A stretch of 64,000 bases of DNA, from the NCBI RefSeq assembly GCF_009729415.1, contig NZ_MPKW01000023.1, forward strand, positions 248,001 through 312,000. Direction: 5' to 3'. A program made the position numbers and the translations under genes. The notes beneath the pieces were generated by a model. It made no database searches, had not been told where the DNA came from, and saw only the letters and a list, made by a program, of their open reading frames with translations. The DNA is from Mycolicibacterium sp. CBMA 234 (GTDB lineage Bacteria > Actinomycetota > Actinomycetes > Mycobacteriales > Mycobacteriaceae). This document shows positions 34,759 through 43,135 of the stretch, in pieces. Position 1 is the first letter of the stretch, and the number at the start of each line of letters is the position of its first letter.

Positions 34759-36000
34759 ATGAGCGCCATGAGCGAAACGATCGTCATCCTGGCGTTGCTG
34801 GTCGCAACAGCCCTGGCCTTTGATTTTACGAACGGTTTTCATGACACCGGTAACGCCATGGCGACGTCCATCGCTACCGGCGCCCTCAAGCCGAAGGCCG
34901 CGGTGACGCTCTCGGGCATCCTGAACCTCGTCGGTGCCTTCCTTTCGGTCAACGTGGCCGTCACGGTGGCGACCAACGTCCTGAAGATTCAGGACCCTAA
35001 GACCGGTCACCTCAAGCTCGACGCGACCGTCGCGCTGACCGTGATCTTCTCCGGCCTGGTCGGCGGCATCCTGTGGAACCTGCTCACCTGGCTGTTCGGT
35101 ATCCCGTCCAGCTCGTCGCACGCGCTGTTCGGCGGCCTGATCGGCTCGGGTATCGCTGCGGCCGGCTTCGCGGGCGTCAACTGGGACGGCCTGACCAGCA
35201 AGGTGCTGATCCCGGCCGTGGCATCGCCGTTCATCGCCGGTGTGATCGCCATGACCGGCACTTGGTTGGTTTACCGGATCAGCAAGAACGTCACCAAGAA
35301 GCGCCGCGAAGAGGGCTTCCGCTGGGGCCAGATCGCCACCGCTTCTCTGCTGTCCCTCGCTCACGGCACCGGTGACGCACAGAAGACCATGGGCGTGATC
35401 GCCCTCGCGCTGATCAGCACCGGCCATCTCACCGGTGACGTGAAGAAGGACGGTCTGCCGTTCTGGATCATCGCCAGCTGCGCCCTCGCCATCGGTTTGG
35501 GCACCTACATCGGTGGTTGGCGCGTCATCCGCACCCTGGGGAAGGGCCTGGTGGAAATCGAGTCGCCGCAGGGCTTCTCGGCAGAATCCGCATCGGCTGC
35601 GGTCATCCTGACCTCCAGCGTCGCGGGTATGGCGCTGTCCACCACCCACGTGGCCACCGGCTCGATCCTGGGTAGCGGCATCGGTAAGCCGGGCGGCGAG
35701 GTGCGATGGAAGGTTGCGGGCCGCATGGCGGCAGCGTGGTTGATCACCCTGCCGGCCGCTGGTCTGGTCGGTGCGCTCTCGTTCCTGCTCGCCAACGGAA
35801 TTGCCAGTGCGAGCACGCCGCTTGTCGGTGACGTTGTGATCTTCGCGATCCTGATCGGGCTGTCGGGCTTCATGTACTACCGCGCCCAGCAGCAGAAGAT
35901 CGACCAGAACAACGTCAACGCCGATTGGGACGAGACGACCAACTCGACCGTTCCGGCCGACGTGCGCGCCGCGTCCAAGAGCGACACCGCGTCGGTCTGA
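34759..36000 (+). CDS. pitA: Low-affinity inorganic phosphate transporter (PiT family)
   Basis: About 413 residues, 10 or so helices. PiT signature repeats are visible twice: FDFTNGFHDTGNAMATSIATGALKP near the N-terminus and SLAHGTGDAQKTMGVIALAL in the middle, with GIPSSSSHALFGGLIGSG and the later STTHVATGSILGSGIG. It imports metal-phosphate with protons. ATG 34759 or 34768; the longer frame has no ribosome site. First gene of a pitA-membrane protein-DUF3349 operon also seen in M. tuberculosis (Rv0545c-Rv0543c), here on the opposite strand from menE. Confidence 0.94.
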   Translation: MSAMSETIVILALLVATALAFDFTNGFHDTGNAMATSIATGALKPKAAVTLSGILNLVGAFLSVNVAVTVATNVLKIQDPKTGHLKLDATVALTVIFSGLVGGILWNLLTWLFGIPSSSSHALFGGLIGSGIAAAGFAGVNWDGLTSKVLIPAVASPFIAGVIAMTGTWLVYRISKNVTKKRREEGFRWGQIATASLLSLAHGTGDAQKTMGVIALALISTGHLTGDVKKDGLPFWIIASCALAIGLGTYIGGWRVIRTLGKGLVEIESPQGFSAESASAAVILTSSVAGMALSTTHVATGSILGSGIGKPGGEVRWKVAGRMAAAWLITLPAAGLVGALSFLLANGIASASTPLVGDVVIFAILIGLSGFMYYRAQQQKIDQNNVNADWDETTNSTVPADVRAASKSDTASV

Positions 36001-36045
36001 CGCCGGTAACCGAAGCATCTCCAGCGAAGAATAAGGAATCGTTCG

Positions 36046-36330
36046 ATGCACTATTTGGAAGCAATCTTCAAAGTTCTGGTCGTGGGTCTCATCTTCGGTG
36101 CGGGCCTGCCAGCAGTGTTCGCCGGCGGGCTGGTCGCGTACTCCAACGGCGCCGGGGGCATCAGTGACGACGGCGCCACCATCAGCCCCAACCCCGTGCT
36201 GAAGGCACTCGGCCTGCTGCTGTTCGTTCTGGTCGGGGCCATCGTGCTGCTCGCCATCCTGTGGATCACCAAAGACGTGATCGCTCACCACACCGGTATC
36301 AAAATCTTCGAACCGCTGGGTCTGAAGTGA
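36046..36330 (+). CDS. Small two-helix membrane protein of the pitA operon (Rv0544c-like)
   Basis: 94 residues with helices at about 5-30 (AIFKVLVVGLIFGAGLPAVFAGGLVAY) and 54-78 (LGLLLFVLVGAIVLLAILWITK) and a short loop containing GISDDGATISPNPVLK. ATG 36046. Sits between pitA and the DUF3349 gene, sharing its last base with the next ATG. Possibly a PitA accessory subunit, inferred only from the conserved position. Confidence 0.82.
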   Translation: MHYLEAIFKVLVVGLIFGAGLPAVFAGGLVAYSNGAGGISDDGATISPNPVLKALGLLLFVLVGAIVLLAILWITKDVIAHHTGIKIFEPLGLK

Positions 36331-36665
36331 TGAACGAGCCGATCGTCGTACCTCAGCCGAACAACACTGGCGCCCTGTTCCAGAGCATTCTGAACTGGCT
36401 CCGGGCGGGATACCCGGACGGGGTGCCGCCGAAGGATTACTACCCGGTCCTGGCGTTGCTGAAGCGCTCACTCAGCGAGGACGAGGTCGTCGAGGCCGCG
36501 CGGTCCATCCTGCGGACCAACGGCGGCGAGGTCCCGGTCACCGAGGCCGAGATTCAGAACGCGATCGAGCAGGTCACCGCACAGGCGCCCAGCCCCGAAG
36601 ACATCCAGCAGGTGTCCGCGCGGCTGGCGTCGGTCGGCTGGCCGCTGGCCTCGCCGCAGAGCTGA
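36330..36665 (+). CDS. DUF3349 protein, paralogue 2 (Rv0543c-like)
   Basis: 111 residues: FQSILNWLRAGYPDGVPPKDYYPVLALLKRSLSEDEVVEAAR then EDIQQVSARLASVGWPLASPQ. It matches the paralogue at 34112 across the fold but lacks the acidic tail. The ATG overlaps the previous stop (TGATG), so translation is coupled. DUF3349 structures are known but no function is established. Followed by a strong terminator. Confidence 0.86.
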   Translation: MNEPIVVPQPNNTGALFQSILNWLRAGYPDGVPPKDYYPVLALLKRSLSEDEVVEAARSILRTNGGEVPVTEAEIQNAIEQVTAQAPSPEDIQQVSARLASVGWPLASPQS

Positions 36666-36688
36666 CGACGCCGCAGTACTAATTACCC

Positions 36689-36722
36689 CGCGACACCCGG
36701 AGTGCTAACTCCGGGTGTCGCG
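36689..36722. terminator. Strong bidirectional hairpin terminator
   Basis: GCGACACCCGGAGT-GCTA-ACTCCGGGTGTCGC, a perfect 14-bp stem (36690-36703 with 36708-36721, plus one flanking C-G pair). It ends the pitA operon and overlaps the last codon of the convergent VOC gene, whose stop is at 36705. Confidence 0.85.
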
Positions 36723-37091
36723 TCGTAGTGGATGGGTGTCGGGTACCTGGACGAAGATCAGCGTGACCCGGTCCGGGTCGGTGACGTGCATTTCGTGCAG
36801 TCCCCACGGTTCCTGTTGCGCGGCACGGGAAATCGGCACGCCGCGGCCTTCGAGTTCGGACTGGGTTCGGTAGACGTCGCGCACCTGGAGCCACAGCGCG
36901 CCGGGGAACTGCCCGTCCTCGCCATCGGAGCGGCCGTGGCCGGCGAGTTCGATGAGCGACTGGCCCGCGTAAAACACTGTGCCGGCACCGTATTCGCGCG
37001 CGACGGCAAGGCCGATGGCGTCCCGGTAGAACGCAACCGAGGTCGCGTAGTCGCGGGGTCGGATCAGAATGCGGCTGGCCAGGATTTCCAT
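36705..37091 (-). CDS. VOC (glyoxalase/bleomycin-resistance) superfamily protein (Rv0546c-like)
   Basis: 128 residues with one glyoxalase-type fold: MEILASRILIRPRDYATSVAFYRDAIGLAV, GAGTVFYAGQSLIELAGHG, ALWLQVRDVYRTQSELEGRGV and the final EMHVTDPDRVTLIFVQVP with a typical metal-binding Glu/His region. Metal-dependent enzyme or binding protein of unknown substrate. It follows the SDR gene by 4 bp on the same strand. Confidence 0.87.
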   Translation of the reverse strand: MEILASRILIRPRDYATSVAFYRDAIGLAVAREYGAGTVFYAGQSLIELAGHGRSDGEDGQFPGALWLQVRDVYRTQSELEGRGVPISRAAQQEPWGLHEMHVTDPDRVTLIFVQVPDTHPLRRDTRS

Positions 37092-37095
37092 GGCA

Positions 37096-37953
37096 TCACT
37101 GAACCAGTTGCGGGCGTTGGCGTTTCATCACTTTGTCGACCGCCGCAGGCACAAAGCTGTTCAGTGCGTGCGCTGTCACCGCCATCCTCGGTGCGATCCG
37201 GACCGGGCGGGTCTGGGCGGCGGTGATCATCCAGTCGGCGGCCTCGTCGGCGGATAGGCCGGGCAACCCGTCGTAGGCCCGAGTCGGTGCGATCATCGGC
37301 GTCTTCACCAGGGGATAGAACAACGTCGTCGAATGCACTCCCTTTGCGCCCCACTCGGTTTCGATGACGCGGCTGACGGCGGTGAGGGCCGACTTCGAGG
37401 CGTTGTACACCGCGAACAGTGGCGACGATTCATTCATCACGCCCCAGGTGGAGACGTTGATGATGTGCCCGTCGCCGCGCTCGAGCATGCCGGGTGCGAA
37501 GCCGCGGACCAGGCGCAGCGGCGAGTAGTAGTTCAATGCGATAGTGCGTTCGACGTCGTGCCACCGTTCCAGTGACTCGGCCAGTGGCCGCCGGATCGAG
37601 CGGCCGGCGTTGTTGATCAGGATGTCGACGCCGCCCAGCTCGGCTTCCACGTCGGCGACCAGTTTGTCGACGGCGTCGAGGTCCGAGAGATCGCAGGCCC
37701 GCGCGATCGCGTCGCCGCCGCCGGTGGTGATGCGGGCGGCCACCTTGTCCAGCAGGTCGGCCCGCCGGGCCACGATCACGACCGTCGCACCCAGCCGCGC
37801 GAACTTGGCCGCGGCCGCCTCTCCGATGCCGGACGACGCGCCCGTAAGCACAATGCGTTTCCCGGTTAGGTCCACCTCGCTGCGGCTGGATAGCCGCTCG
37901 ATCAACGACGGCCGCATGCCGGCGAGCAGCAGACTCTCGGCGAACCGGCGCAT
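37096..37953 (-). CDS. Short-chain dehydrogenase/reductase (Rv0547c-like)
   Basis: About 285 residues. Classical SDR: KRIVLTGASSGIGEAAAAKFA (NADP-binding GxxxGxG), DILINNAGRSIRRPL, INVSTWG, and VYNASKSAL, the YxxxK pair with Ser upstream. An N-terminal helix of about 35 residues (RRFAESLLLAGMRPSLIERL) precedes the core, as in membrane-associated acyl- or hydroxysteroid-type reductases. ATG 37953 has AGGA 6 nt upstream; GTG 37968 is an alternative. Substrate unknown. Confidence 0.87.
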   Translation of the reverse strand: MRRFAESLLLAGMRPSLIERLSSRSEVDLTGKRIVLTGASSGIGEAAAAKFARLGATVVIVARRADLLDKVAARITTGGGDAIARACDLSDLDAVDKLVADVEAELGGVDILINNAGRSIRRPLAESLERWHDVERTIALNYYSPLRLVRGFAPGMLERGDGHIINVSTWGVMNESSPLFAVYNASKSALTAVSRVIETEWGAKGVHSTTLFYPLVKTPMIAPTRAYDGLPGLSADEAADWMITAAQTRPVRIAPRMAVTAHALNSFVPAAVDKVMKRQRPQLVQ

Positions 37954-38028
37954 CGGATTCCTACTCACGCCCCTGAGCTTAGGGCGCGCGACGATCAAGC
38001 GGTGAGGGACGAGCCGCGACCGCGAACC

Positions 38029-38688
38029 TCAGTCTGATCCGGTGACCGGCCAGACGTCGGTGTACAGCAGCTCGTCGAGGGGGCGGGCCGTCTTCCAGCC
38101 CACGATCTCGAGTTCGGGCCGGTCCGGGAATTCGGGCACCGGGCCGATGCACAGCACCGCGATCGGGTCGGCGCCGTCGGGCATGTCCAGCAGCTCGGCC
38201 AGTTCGGCAGGCTCGAACAACGAAACCCAGCCCAGCCCAAGGCCTTCCGCACGTGCTGCCAGCCACATGTTCTGGATGGCGCAGGACACCGACGCCAGAT
38301 CCATGTGCGGCATGGTGCGGCGGCCGAAGATGTGGCGTTCGCGATGCTCACCCAGCGCCACCACGAGCAGTTCGGCGCAGTCACCGATGCCTTCGACCTT
38401 CAGCGACAGGAACTCCGCTTCCCGTGGGCCGAGGGCCTCGCCGGTGCGGATCCGTTCGGCGTCGACCAGCTCCTTGATCGCGGTCCGAGTGGCAGGGTCG
38501 ATGATCCGCAGGAAACGCCACGGCTGCATCAGGCCGACACTGGGCGCCATGTGTGCGGCCTCCAGAAGACGACGCAGAACGTCTTCGGGCACCGTGGAAT
38601 TCGGGGTGAAGTGCCGCATATCTCGACGCTCGGCCATGACGCGGTAGACGGCGGCGCGTTCGGTGTCGGAGTAGCTTGGCTCGCTCAC
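38029..38688 (-). CDS. bluB: 5,6-dimethylbenzimidazole synthase (BluB)
   Basis: 219 residues. BluB uses oxygen to cannibalise reduced FMN into dimethylbenzimidazole, the lower ligand of vitamin B12. The order of motifs fits BluB better than general nitroreductases: ERAAVYRVMAERRDMRHF with the catalytic-type Asp (Asp23), LLEAAHMAPSVGLMQPWRF, LASVSCAIQNMWLAARAEG and LGLGWVSLFEPAEL with the conserved Ser. GTG 38688 is the start aligned with the family. Surrounding genes are not cobalamin genes. A plain nitroreductase is the alternative. Confidence 0.85.
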   Translation of the reverse strand: MSEPSYSDTERAAVYRVMAERRDMRHFTPNSTVPEDVLRRLLEAAHMAPSVGLMQPWRFLRIIDPATRTAIKELVDAERIRTGEALGPREAEFLSLKVEGIGDCAELLVVALGEHRERHIFGRRTMPHMDLASVSCAIQNMWLAARAEGLGLGWVSLFEPAELAELLDMPDGADPIAVLCIGPVPEFPDRPELEIVGWKTARPLDELLYTDVWPVTGSD

Positions 38689-38708
38689 GCCCCGGAGGCT
38701 AGCAGCGC

Positions 38709-39176
38709 TCAGTGGGAGCCGATCGCGTCGGACTGGCGCCGCGGGGATCGGCGGGGCGACTGCTCCCCGGTTGCGGGGCGGGCCGGGATGGCAAACAACA
38801 CGGCCAGCGCCAGGTTGTAGGCGGTGAGAAGGCCGTACAGCACGGTGTCGCCGGTATCGAACCCGAGCGGTCCCGGGGTGTGGCTGGCGGTCCCGATCGC
38901 GCATGCGATGGTGACCGCCAGCCAGCCGACGGTGGCGATTCTGCTGAACATCGGGGCGGTGCGTCCCAGGGACGCGAAGATGGTTACGACGCCGGTCACC
39001 AGCATCAGGGCGCTTTCCGGCGGGGTGACGAACAGCCACATGATCGGCGCCCCGGTGGGGCCGGAATGTGGGTTCGCCATCGACCAGGCCAGGCCCGCGC
39101 CCCCGAAGATGCCGAGCGCCATGCCCTCGGCCCCCAGCGCTCGCTGGCCGATTCGCGCACGCGCCCCGACGATCAC
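38709..39176 (-). CDS. Four-helix membrane protein, unknown function
   Basis: About 155 residues. Hydrophobic helices are GMALGIFGGAGLAWSM, SALMLVTGVVTIFASL, IATVGWLAVTIACAIG and VLYGLLTAYNLALAVLFAIP, with a basic Arg/Ser tail (QSPRRSPRRQSDA). GTG 39176 is the likely start; the longer frame begins with non-membrane sequence lacking a ribosome site. It ends 20 bp before bluB on the same strand. Family not recognised. Confidence 0.65.
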   Translation of the reverse strand: MIVGARARIGQRALGAEGMALGIFGGAGLAWSMANPHSGPTGAPIMWLFVTPPESALMLVTGVVTIFASLGRTAPMFSRIATVGWLAVTIACAIGTASHTPGPLGFDTGDTVLYGLLTAYNLALAVLFAIPARPATGEQSPRRSPRRQSDAIGSH

Positions 39177-39284
39177 GTGCCAAGTGTGCCGTGTGCTACC
39201 CGGTGGAGAGAATGGACTCAAGCGGATACACAGCTCATTCTTGGCAAAGCGCACAGTGAGGTGTCGTTCATCTGACGGACACAC

Positions 39285-40202
<918 letters not shown>

Positions 40203-40302
40203 GCCTTGACCTTAGAGCCGACCGGGTTTCACAGGCACCATCCAGGGGTGGGACATCGCCCACAAGGACTGTGCACGACGCACTTTGGACGAGAGGACCT
40301 CG

Positions 40303-40578
40303 ATGAAGCGGCCAGTAGGAGTGGTGATGGCGGCCCTGACCGCCGGACTGGTGCTGGCTGGATGCTCGCCGGCCGTTCAAGGCGGCAACACCAAGTGCAG
40401 TGATTTCGTCGGTGCCGACGAGAAGACGCAGAACGCGGCGGTCAACAAGATGATCAAAGATCTGAAGGGGGTGAGCCCGTCGTCGCTTGAGGTGACGGGC
40501 ACGCGCGCAGCTATCCAGGTGTGGTGCCAGACCGTGGGGCAGCAGGACGCTCCGATCAAGAACGCCCCGCATCTCTAG
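40303..40578 (+). CDS. HdeA-like small lipoprotein
   Basis: 91 residues. Signal peptide MKRPVGVVMAALTAGLVLAG with lipobox LAGC (Cys21). The mature part KCSDFVGADEKTQNAAVNKM and the later AAIQVWCQTVGQ have the C..DF...DE..Q..AV ... C spacing of the acid-stress chaperone HdeA, with two cysteines able to form the family disulfide. HdeA is a periplasmic chaperone in Gram-negatives; in mycobacteria the role is unproven. GAGAGGAC precedes ATG 40303. Divergent from menB and convergent with a DUF385 gene. Confidence 0.75.
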   Translation: MKRPVGVVMAALTAGLVLAGCSPAVQGGNTKCSDFVGADEKTQNAAVNKMIKDLKGVSPSSLEVTGTRAAIQVWCQTVGQQDAPIKNAPHL

Positions 40579-40600
40579 CTGACCGGCTGGGCGGTGTCCG

Positions 40601-41053
40601 TTAGACGGTGTCGAACCGGAACACCGCGCAGCGCCCGGCCAGCGCTTCGAACTCGTCGGGGTGGGGGCCGCTCACCAGCCCGGAGCTCTTCATGAACCCC
40701 ACGCCCGTCGGCACCAAGATGGGGAATTGGCGCAGCAGCGGGCGGGCCTCGTCGGCCGACACTTCGACCAGTCGGACCTGTTCGTGGTGCCGGCCCTGGG
40801 TCACGGTGCCGGTGCCGGCAGCCCGTACGTTCCGGACCCAGTCGGCATTGGGGAAGCCACCCACCACGTAGCGATGGCCGTCGACCTCGAACGGGGTGAT
40901 GGGCGTCGACCGCGGCTCACCGGACTTACGGCCGGGGACGGTCAGCACCACCGGGCCCTTGATGGGGACCACCTTCATGACGACCATGAACGCCTTGTTC
41001 ATCGGCTTGAGCCACCACGGTGGCTTGATGTTCGCGTTGCTTTCCAGGCCCAT
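40601..41053 (-). CDS. Deazaflavin-dependent nitroreductase family protein (DUF385)
   Basis: 150 residues: VPIKGPVVLTVPGRKSGEPRSTPITPFEVDG carries the GRKSG F420-phosphate motif, and YVVGGFPNADWVRNVRAAGTGTV the WxxNxRA segment. This is the typical F420-binding FDOR-A layout. ATG 41053 begins MGLESNANIKPPWWLKPMN. It ends 23 bp from the HdeA-like gene (convergent) and starts 23 bp after the MFS gene on the same strand. Substrate unknown. Confidence 0.85.
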   Translation of the reverse strand: MGLESNANIKPPWWLKPMNKAFMVVMKVVPIKGPVVLTVPGRKSGEPRSTPITPFEVDGHRYVVGGFPNADWVRNVRAAGTGTVTQGRHHEQVRLVEVSADEARPLLRQFPILVPTGVGFMKSSGLVSGPHPDEFEALAGRCAVFRFDTV

Positions 41054-41075
41054 GGTTCCGAGGCTAGCCCGTGAC

Positions 41076-42344
41076 TCAGACGTAGCGGTTGCGGCCGGCG
41101 AACCACCCGGCCGTCAACTGCACCGCGTACACCGAGAAGAACAACACGAACGGGACGTGCCAGCCGCCGGAGGCGTCGTGCAGCAGCCCGAACAGGAACG
41201 GACCGGTGCTCGCCAGCAGGTAACCGAAGCCCTGCGCCATGCCGGACAGTTGGGCGGTGTCCTCAGCGTTGCGGGCGCGCAGCGCGATGACGGTCAGGGC
41301 CAGCGAGAAGGCGCTCATGCCGATGCCGACCAGCAGGCTCCACAGGACCGGGGCCGCGCTCGGCGCGAAGAGCAGGCCGATGGCGCCGGACACGCCCAGC
41401 ACGCCGAGGCCGACGTTCCACAGGCTCTGGTGGGTGCTGCGGGCAGCCAACGGCGAAATTAGGAGCGCGATCGGGACGCCGACCAGCGACATCACTCCGG
41501 ACATCGCGCCGGCAGTGGTCTTGTCCATGCCGTTGTCGATGAAAATCTGTGGCAGCCAACCCATCATGATGTAGGCGAGGAACGACTGGCTGCCCATGTA
41601 CAGCGTCACGGTCCAGGCCAGCGGGCTGCGCAGCAGTGAGCGGCGCGCGGTGGTCTTGGTTGCAGTCGTGGCCCAGTCGGCGCGATGTTGACGGGCGGCC
41701 GGGAGCCACAAGAGCAGGGCCGCCAGCGCGAGCGCCGCCCAGATGGCCAGCGACGGACGCCAGCCGCCGACGCTGTGTTCCATGGCCGGGGTGACGGCGG
41801 CTCCGAAGGCTCCGCCGGCCTGCAGTGCGCTGGTGTAGATGCCCGTCATCAAGCCGACGCGAGCCGGGAACGAACTCTTGATCACCACCGGAATCAGCAC
41901 GTTCGCCAGCGCGATGCCCGACGAGGCGAGCAGGGTGGCGCCCAGCATGAGGCCGCCGTCGCCGTACGGCCGGACCGCCAGTCCGGCGGCCAACACCAAC
42001 AAGGCAACCGTCACGGTCCGGCCCAGGCCGAGTCGTTTGGCCAGCAGGGGTGCGGTGGCGCCGGCGGCCGAGAAGCACAGCACCGGCAGGGTGGTCAGGA
42101 TTCCGGCCCAGACCGACGACACCCCGAGCTCGGTGCGCATCTCACCGAGCAGAGGAGCGACGCTGGTGACGGACGGCCGCAGGTTCAGGGCCGTGACGAC
42201 GACCGCGGCGGCGAGCAGCACACCGTTCGCGAGACGGGTGCTCGGGCTCGGGGGGACGTCCGTGATTTCGATGGCGCCGTCGAGCTCGAGTGCCAGTTCG
42301 TCCTCGTAGCGGGCGTGTTCGGATCCGTTCACGGCAGCACTCAT
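41076..42344 (-). CDS. MFS transporter, CynX/NimT family
   Basis: 422 residues, 12 predicted helices after a 35-residue acidic cytosolic N-terminus. The core ALNLRPSVTSVAPLLGEMRTELGVSS is the start of the CynX/NimT (cyanate, 2-nitroimidazole) MFS group; FVLFFSVYAVQLTAGWFAG closes it. Substrate cannot be assigned. It is divergent from the GntR regulator gene 47 bp away, which probably controls it. Confidence 0.87.
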   Translation of the reverse strand: MSAAVNGSEHARYEDELALELDGAIEITDVPPSPSTRLANGVLLAAAVVVTALNLRPSVTSVAPLLGEMRTELGVSSVWAGILTTLPVLCFSAAGATAPLLAKRLGLGRTVTVALLVLAAGLAVRPYGDGGLMLGATLLASSGIALANVLIPVVIKSSFPARVGLMTGIYTSALQAGGAFGAAVTPAMEHSVGGWRPSLAIWAALALAALLLWLPAARQHRADWATTATKTTARRSLLRSPLAWTVTLYMGSQSFLAYIMMGWLPQIFIDNGMDKTTAGAMSGVMSLVGVPIALLISPLAARSTHQSLWNVGLGVLGVSGAIGLLFAPSAAPVLWSLLVGIGMSAFSLALTVIALRARNAEDTAQLSGMAQGFGYLLASTGPFLFGLLHDASGGWHVPFVLFFSVYAVQLTAGWFAGRNRYV

Positions 42345-42348
42345 CCTG

Positions 42349-42372
42349 CTATGATGGCATACATCCTATGAT
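42349..42372. promoter_or_regulatory. Direct repeat in the MFS-FadR divergent promoter
   Basis: CTATGAT occurs at 42349-42355 and 42366-42372, 17 bp apart, in the 47-bp gap between divergent genes. This could be the site of the FadR-type regulator on both promoters. Pattern only. Confidence 0.35.
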
Positions 42373-42391
42373 TGGGTGAAAGGACGATTGC

Positions 42392-43063
42392 GTGGCGCTG
42401 AACACAGCCCGCCGTGCCGGTTTGGTGGAGCAGGTCATCGAGCAGCTCCGCGGTTCGGTCGCGGACGGCGAATGGCCCGTCGGGCATCGCATACCCAACG
42501 AGAGCGACCTCGTCGAAGCGCTCGGCGTCGGCCGCAACACGGTGCGCGAAGCGGTCCGGGCGTTGGCGCATGCCGGGCTGTTCGAGGTGCGGCAGGGCGA
42601 CGGCACGTACGTCCGCGCCACCAGCGAGGTGTCAGGCGCGCTGAGTCGGCTGTGCAACGTTGATCTGCGCGACGTGCTGCAGGTACGCCGGGGCTTGGAA
42701 GTCGAAGGCGCCCGCCTGGCCGCCGCCAACCGGACCGACGACGACATCGCCACCCTGCGGGCGCTGCTGGAGGGCCGCGACAACGAGCAACGCGCCGGCC
42801 ATCACGACGAATTTGTCCACGCCGACACCGAATTCCATTGCGCGGTCATGCGGGCGTCGCGCAACACCATGCTGATCGACCTGTACCTCGGCATCATCGA
42901 GGCCGTCACCGCGAGCGTGAATGTGATGAACGAGTCGCCGGTCGAAGACGTGCTCCAGGACCATCACCGGCTGCTCGATCGCATCGTCGCCGGCGAGCCG
43001 GAGTTGGCCGCCCAAACCGCGGCGGTGTTGTTCGACCGGCTCCTCGCCGGCCTGCCGGAGTGA
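42392..43063 (+). CDS. GntR family regulator, FadR/FCD subfamily
   Basis: 223 residues. N-terminal winged HTH: VIEQLRGSVADGEWPVGHRIPNESDLVEALGVGRNTVREAVRALAHAGLFEVRQGDGTYV, followed by an FCD ligand domain with the His/Asp metal-ligand helix pattern (HDEFVHADTEFHCAV and DHHRLLDRI). GAAAGGA lies 7 nt before GTG 42392. FCD regulators sense small carboxylates. The divergent MFS gene is the likely target. Followed by a strong palindromic terminator. Confidence 0.9.
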   Translation: MALNTARRAGLVEQVIEQLRGSVADGEWPVGHRIPNESDLVEALGVGRNTVREAVRALAHAGLFEVRQGDGTYVRATSEVSGALSRLCNVDLRDVLQVRRGLEVEGARLAAANRTDDDIATLRALLEGRDNEQRAGHHDEFVHADTEFHCAVMRASRNTMLIDLYLGIIEAVTASVNVMNESPVEDVLQDHHRLLDRIVAGEPELAAQTAAVLFDRLLAGLPE

Positions 43064-43066
43064 TCC

Positions 43067-43127
43067 CGCGAAAAGACGCAAAACTGTCGAATTCCCTTGT
43101 GAATCGACAGTTTTGCGTCTGTTCGCG
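43067..43127. terminator. Long perfect palindrome between convergent genes
   Basis: GACGCAAAACTGTCGA at 43075-43090 and its perfect complement at 43104-43119 form a 16-bp stem with a 13-nt loop. An outer CGCGAA/TTCGCG pair (43067-43072, 43122-43127) extends it. It fills the gap between the regulator stop (43063) and the fadD8 stop (43136) and should end both transcripts. Confidence 0.85.
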
Positions 43128-43135
43128 AGGGGAAA

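Noticed and set aside
34681..36471. 596-codon minus-strand open frame
   Set aside because: Complement of pitA and the small membrane protein gene; its composition is typical of a shadow frame.
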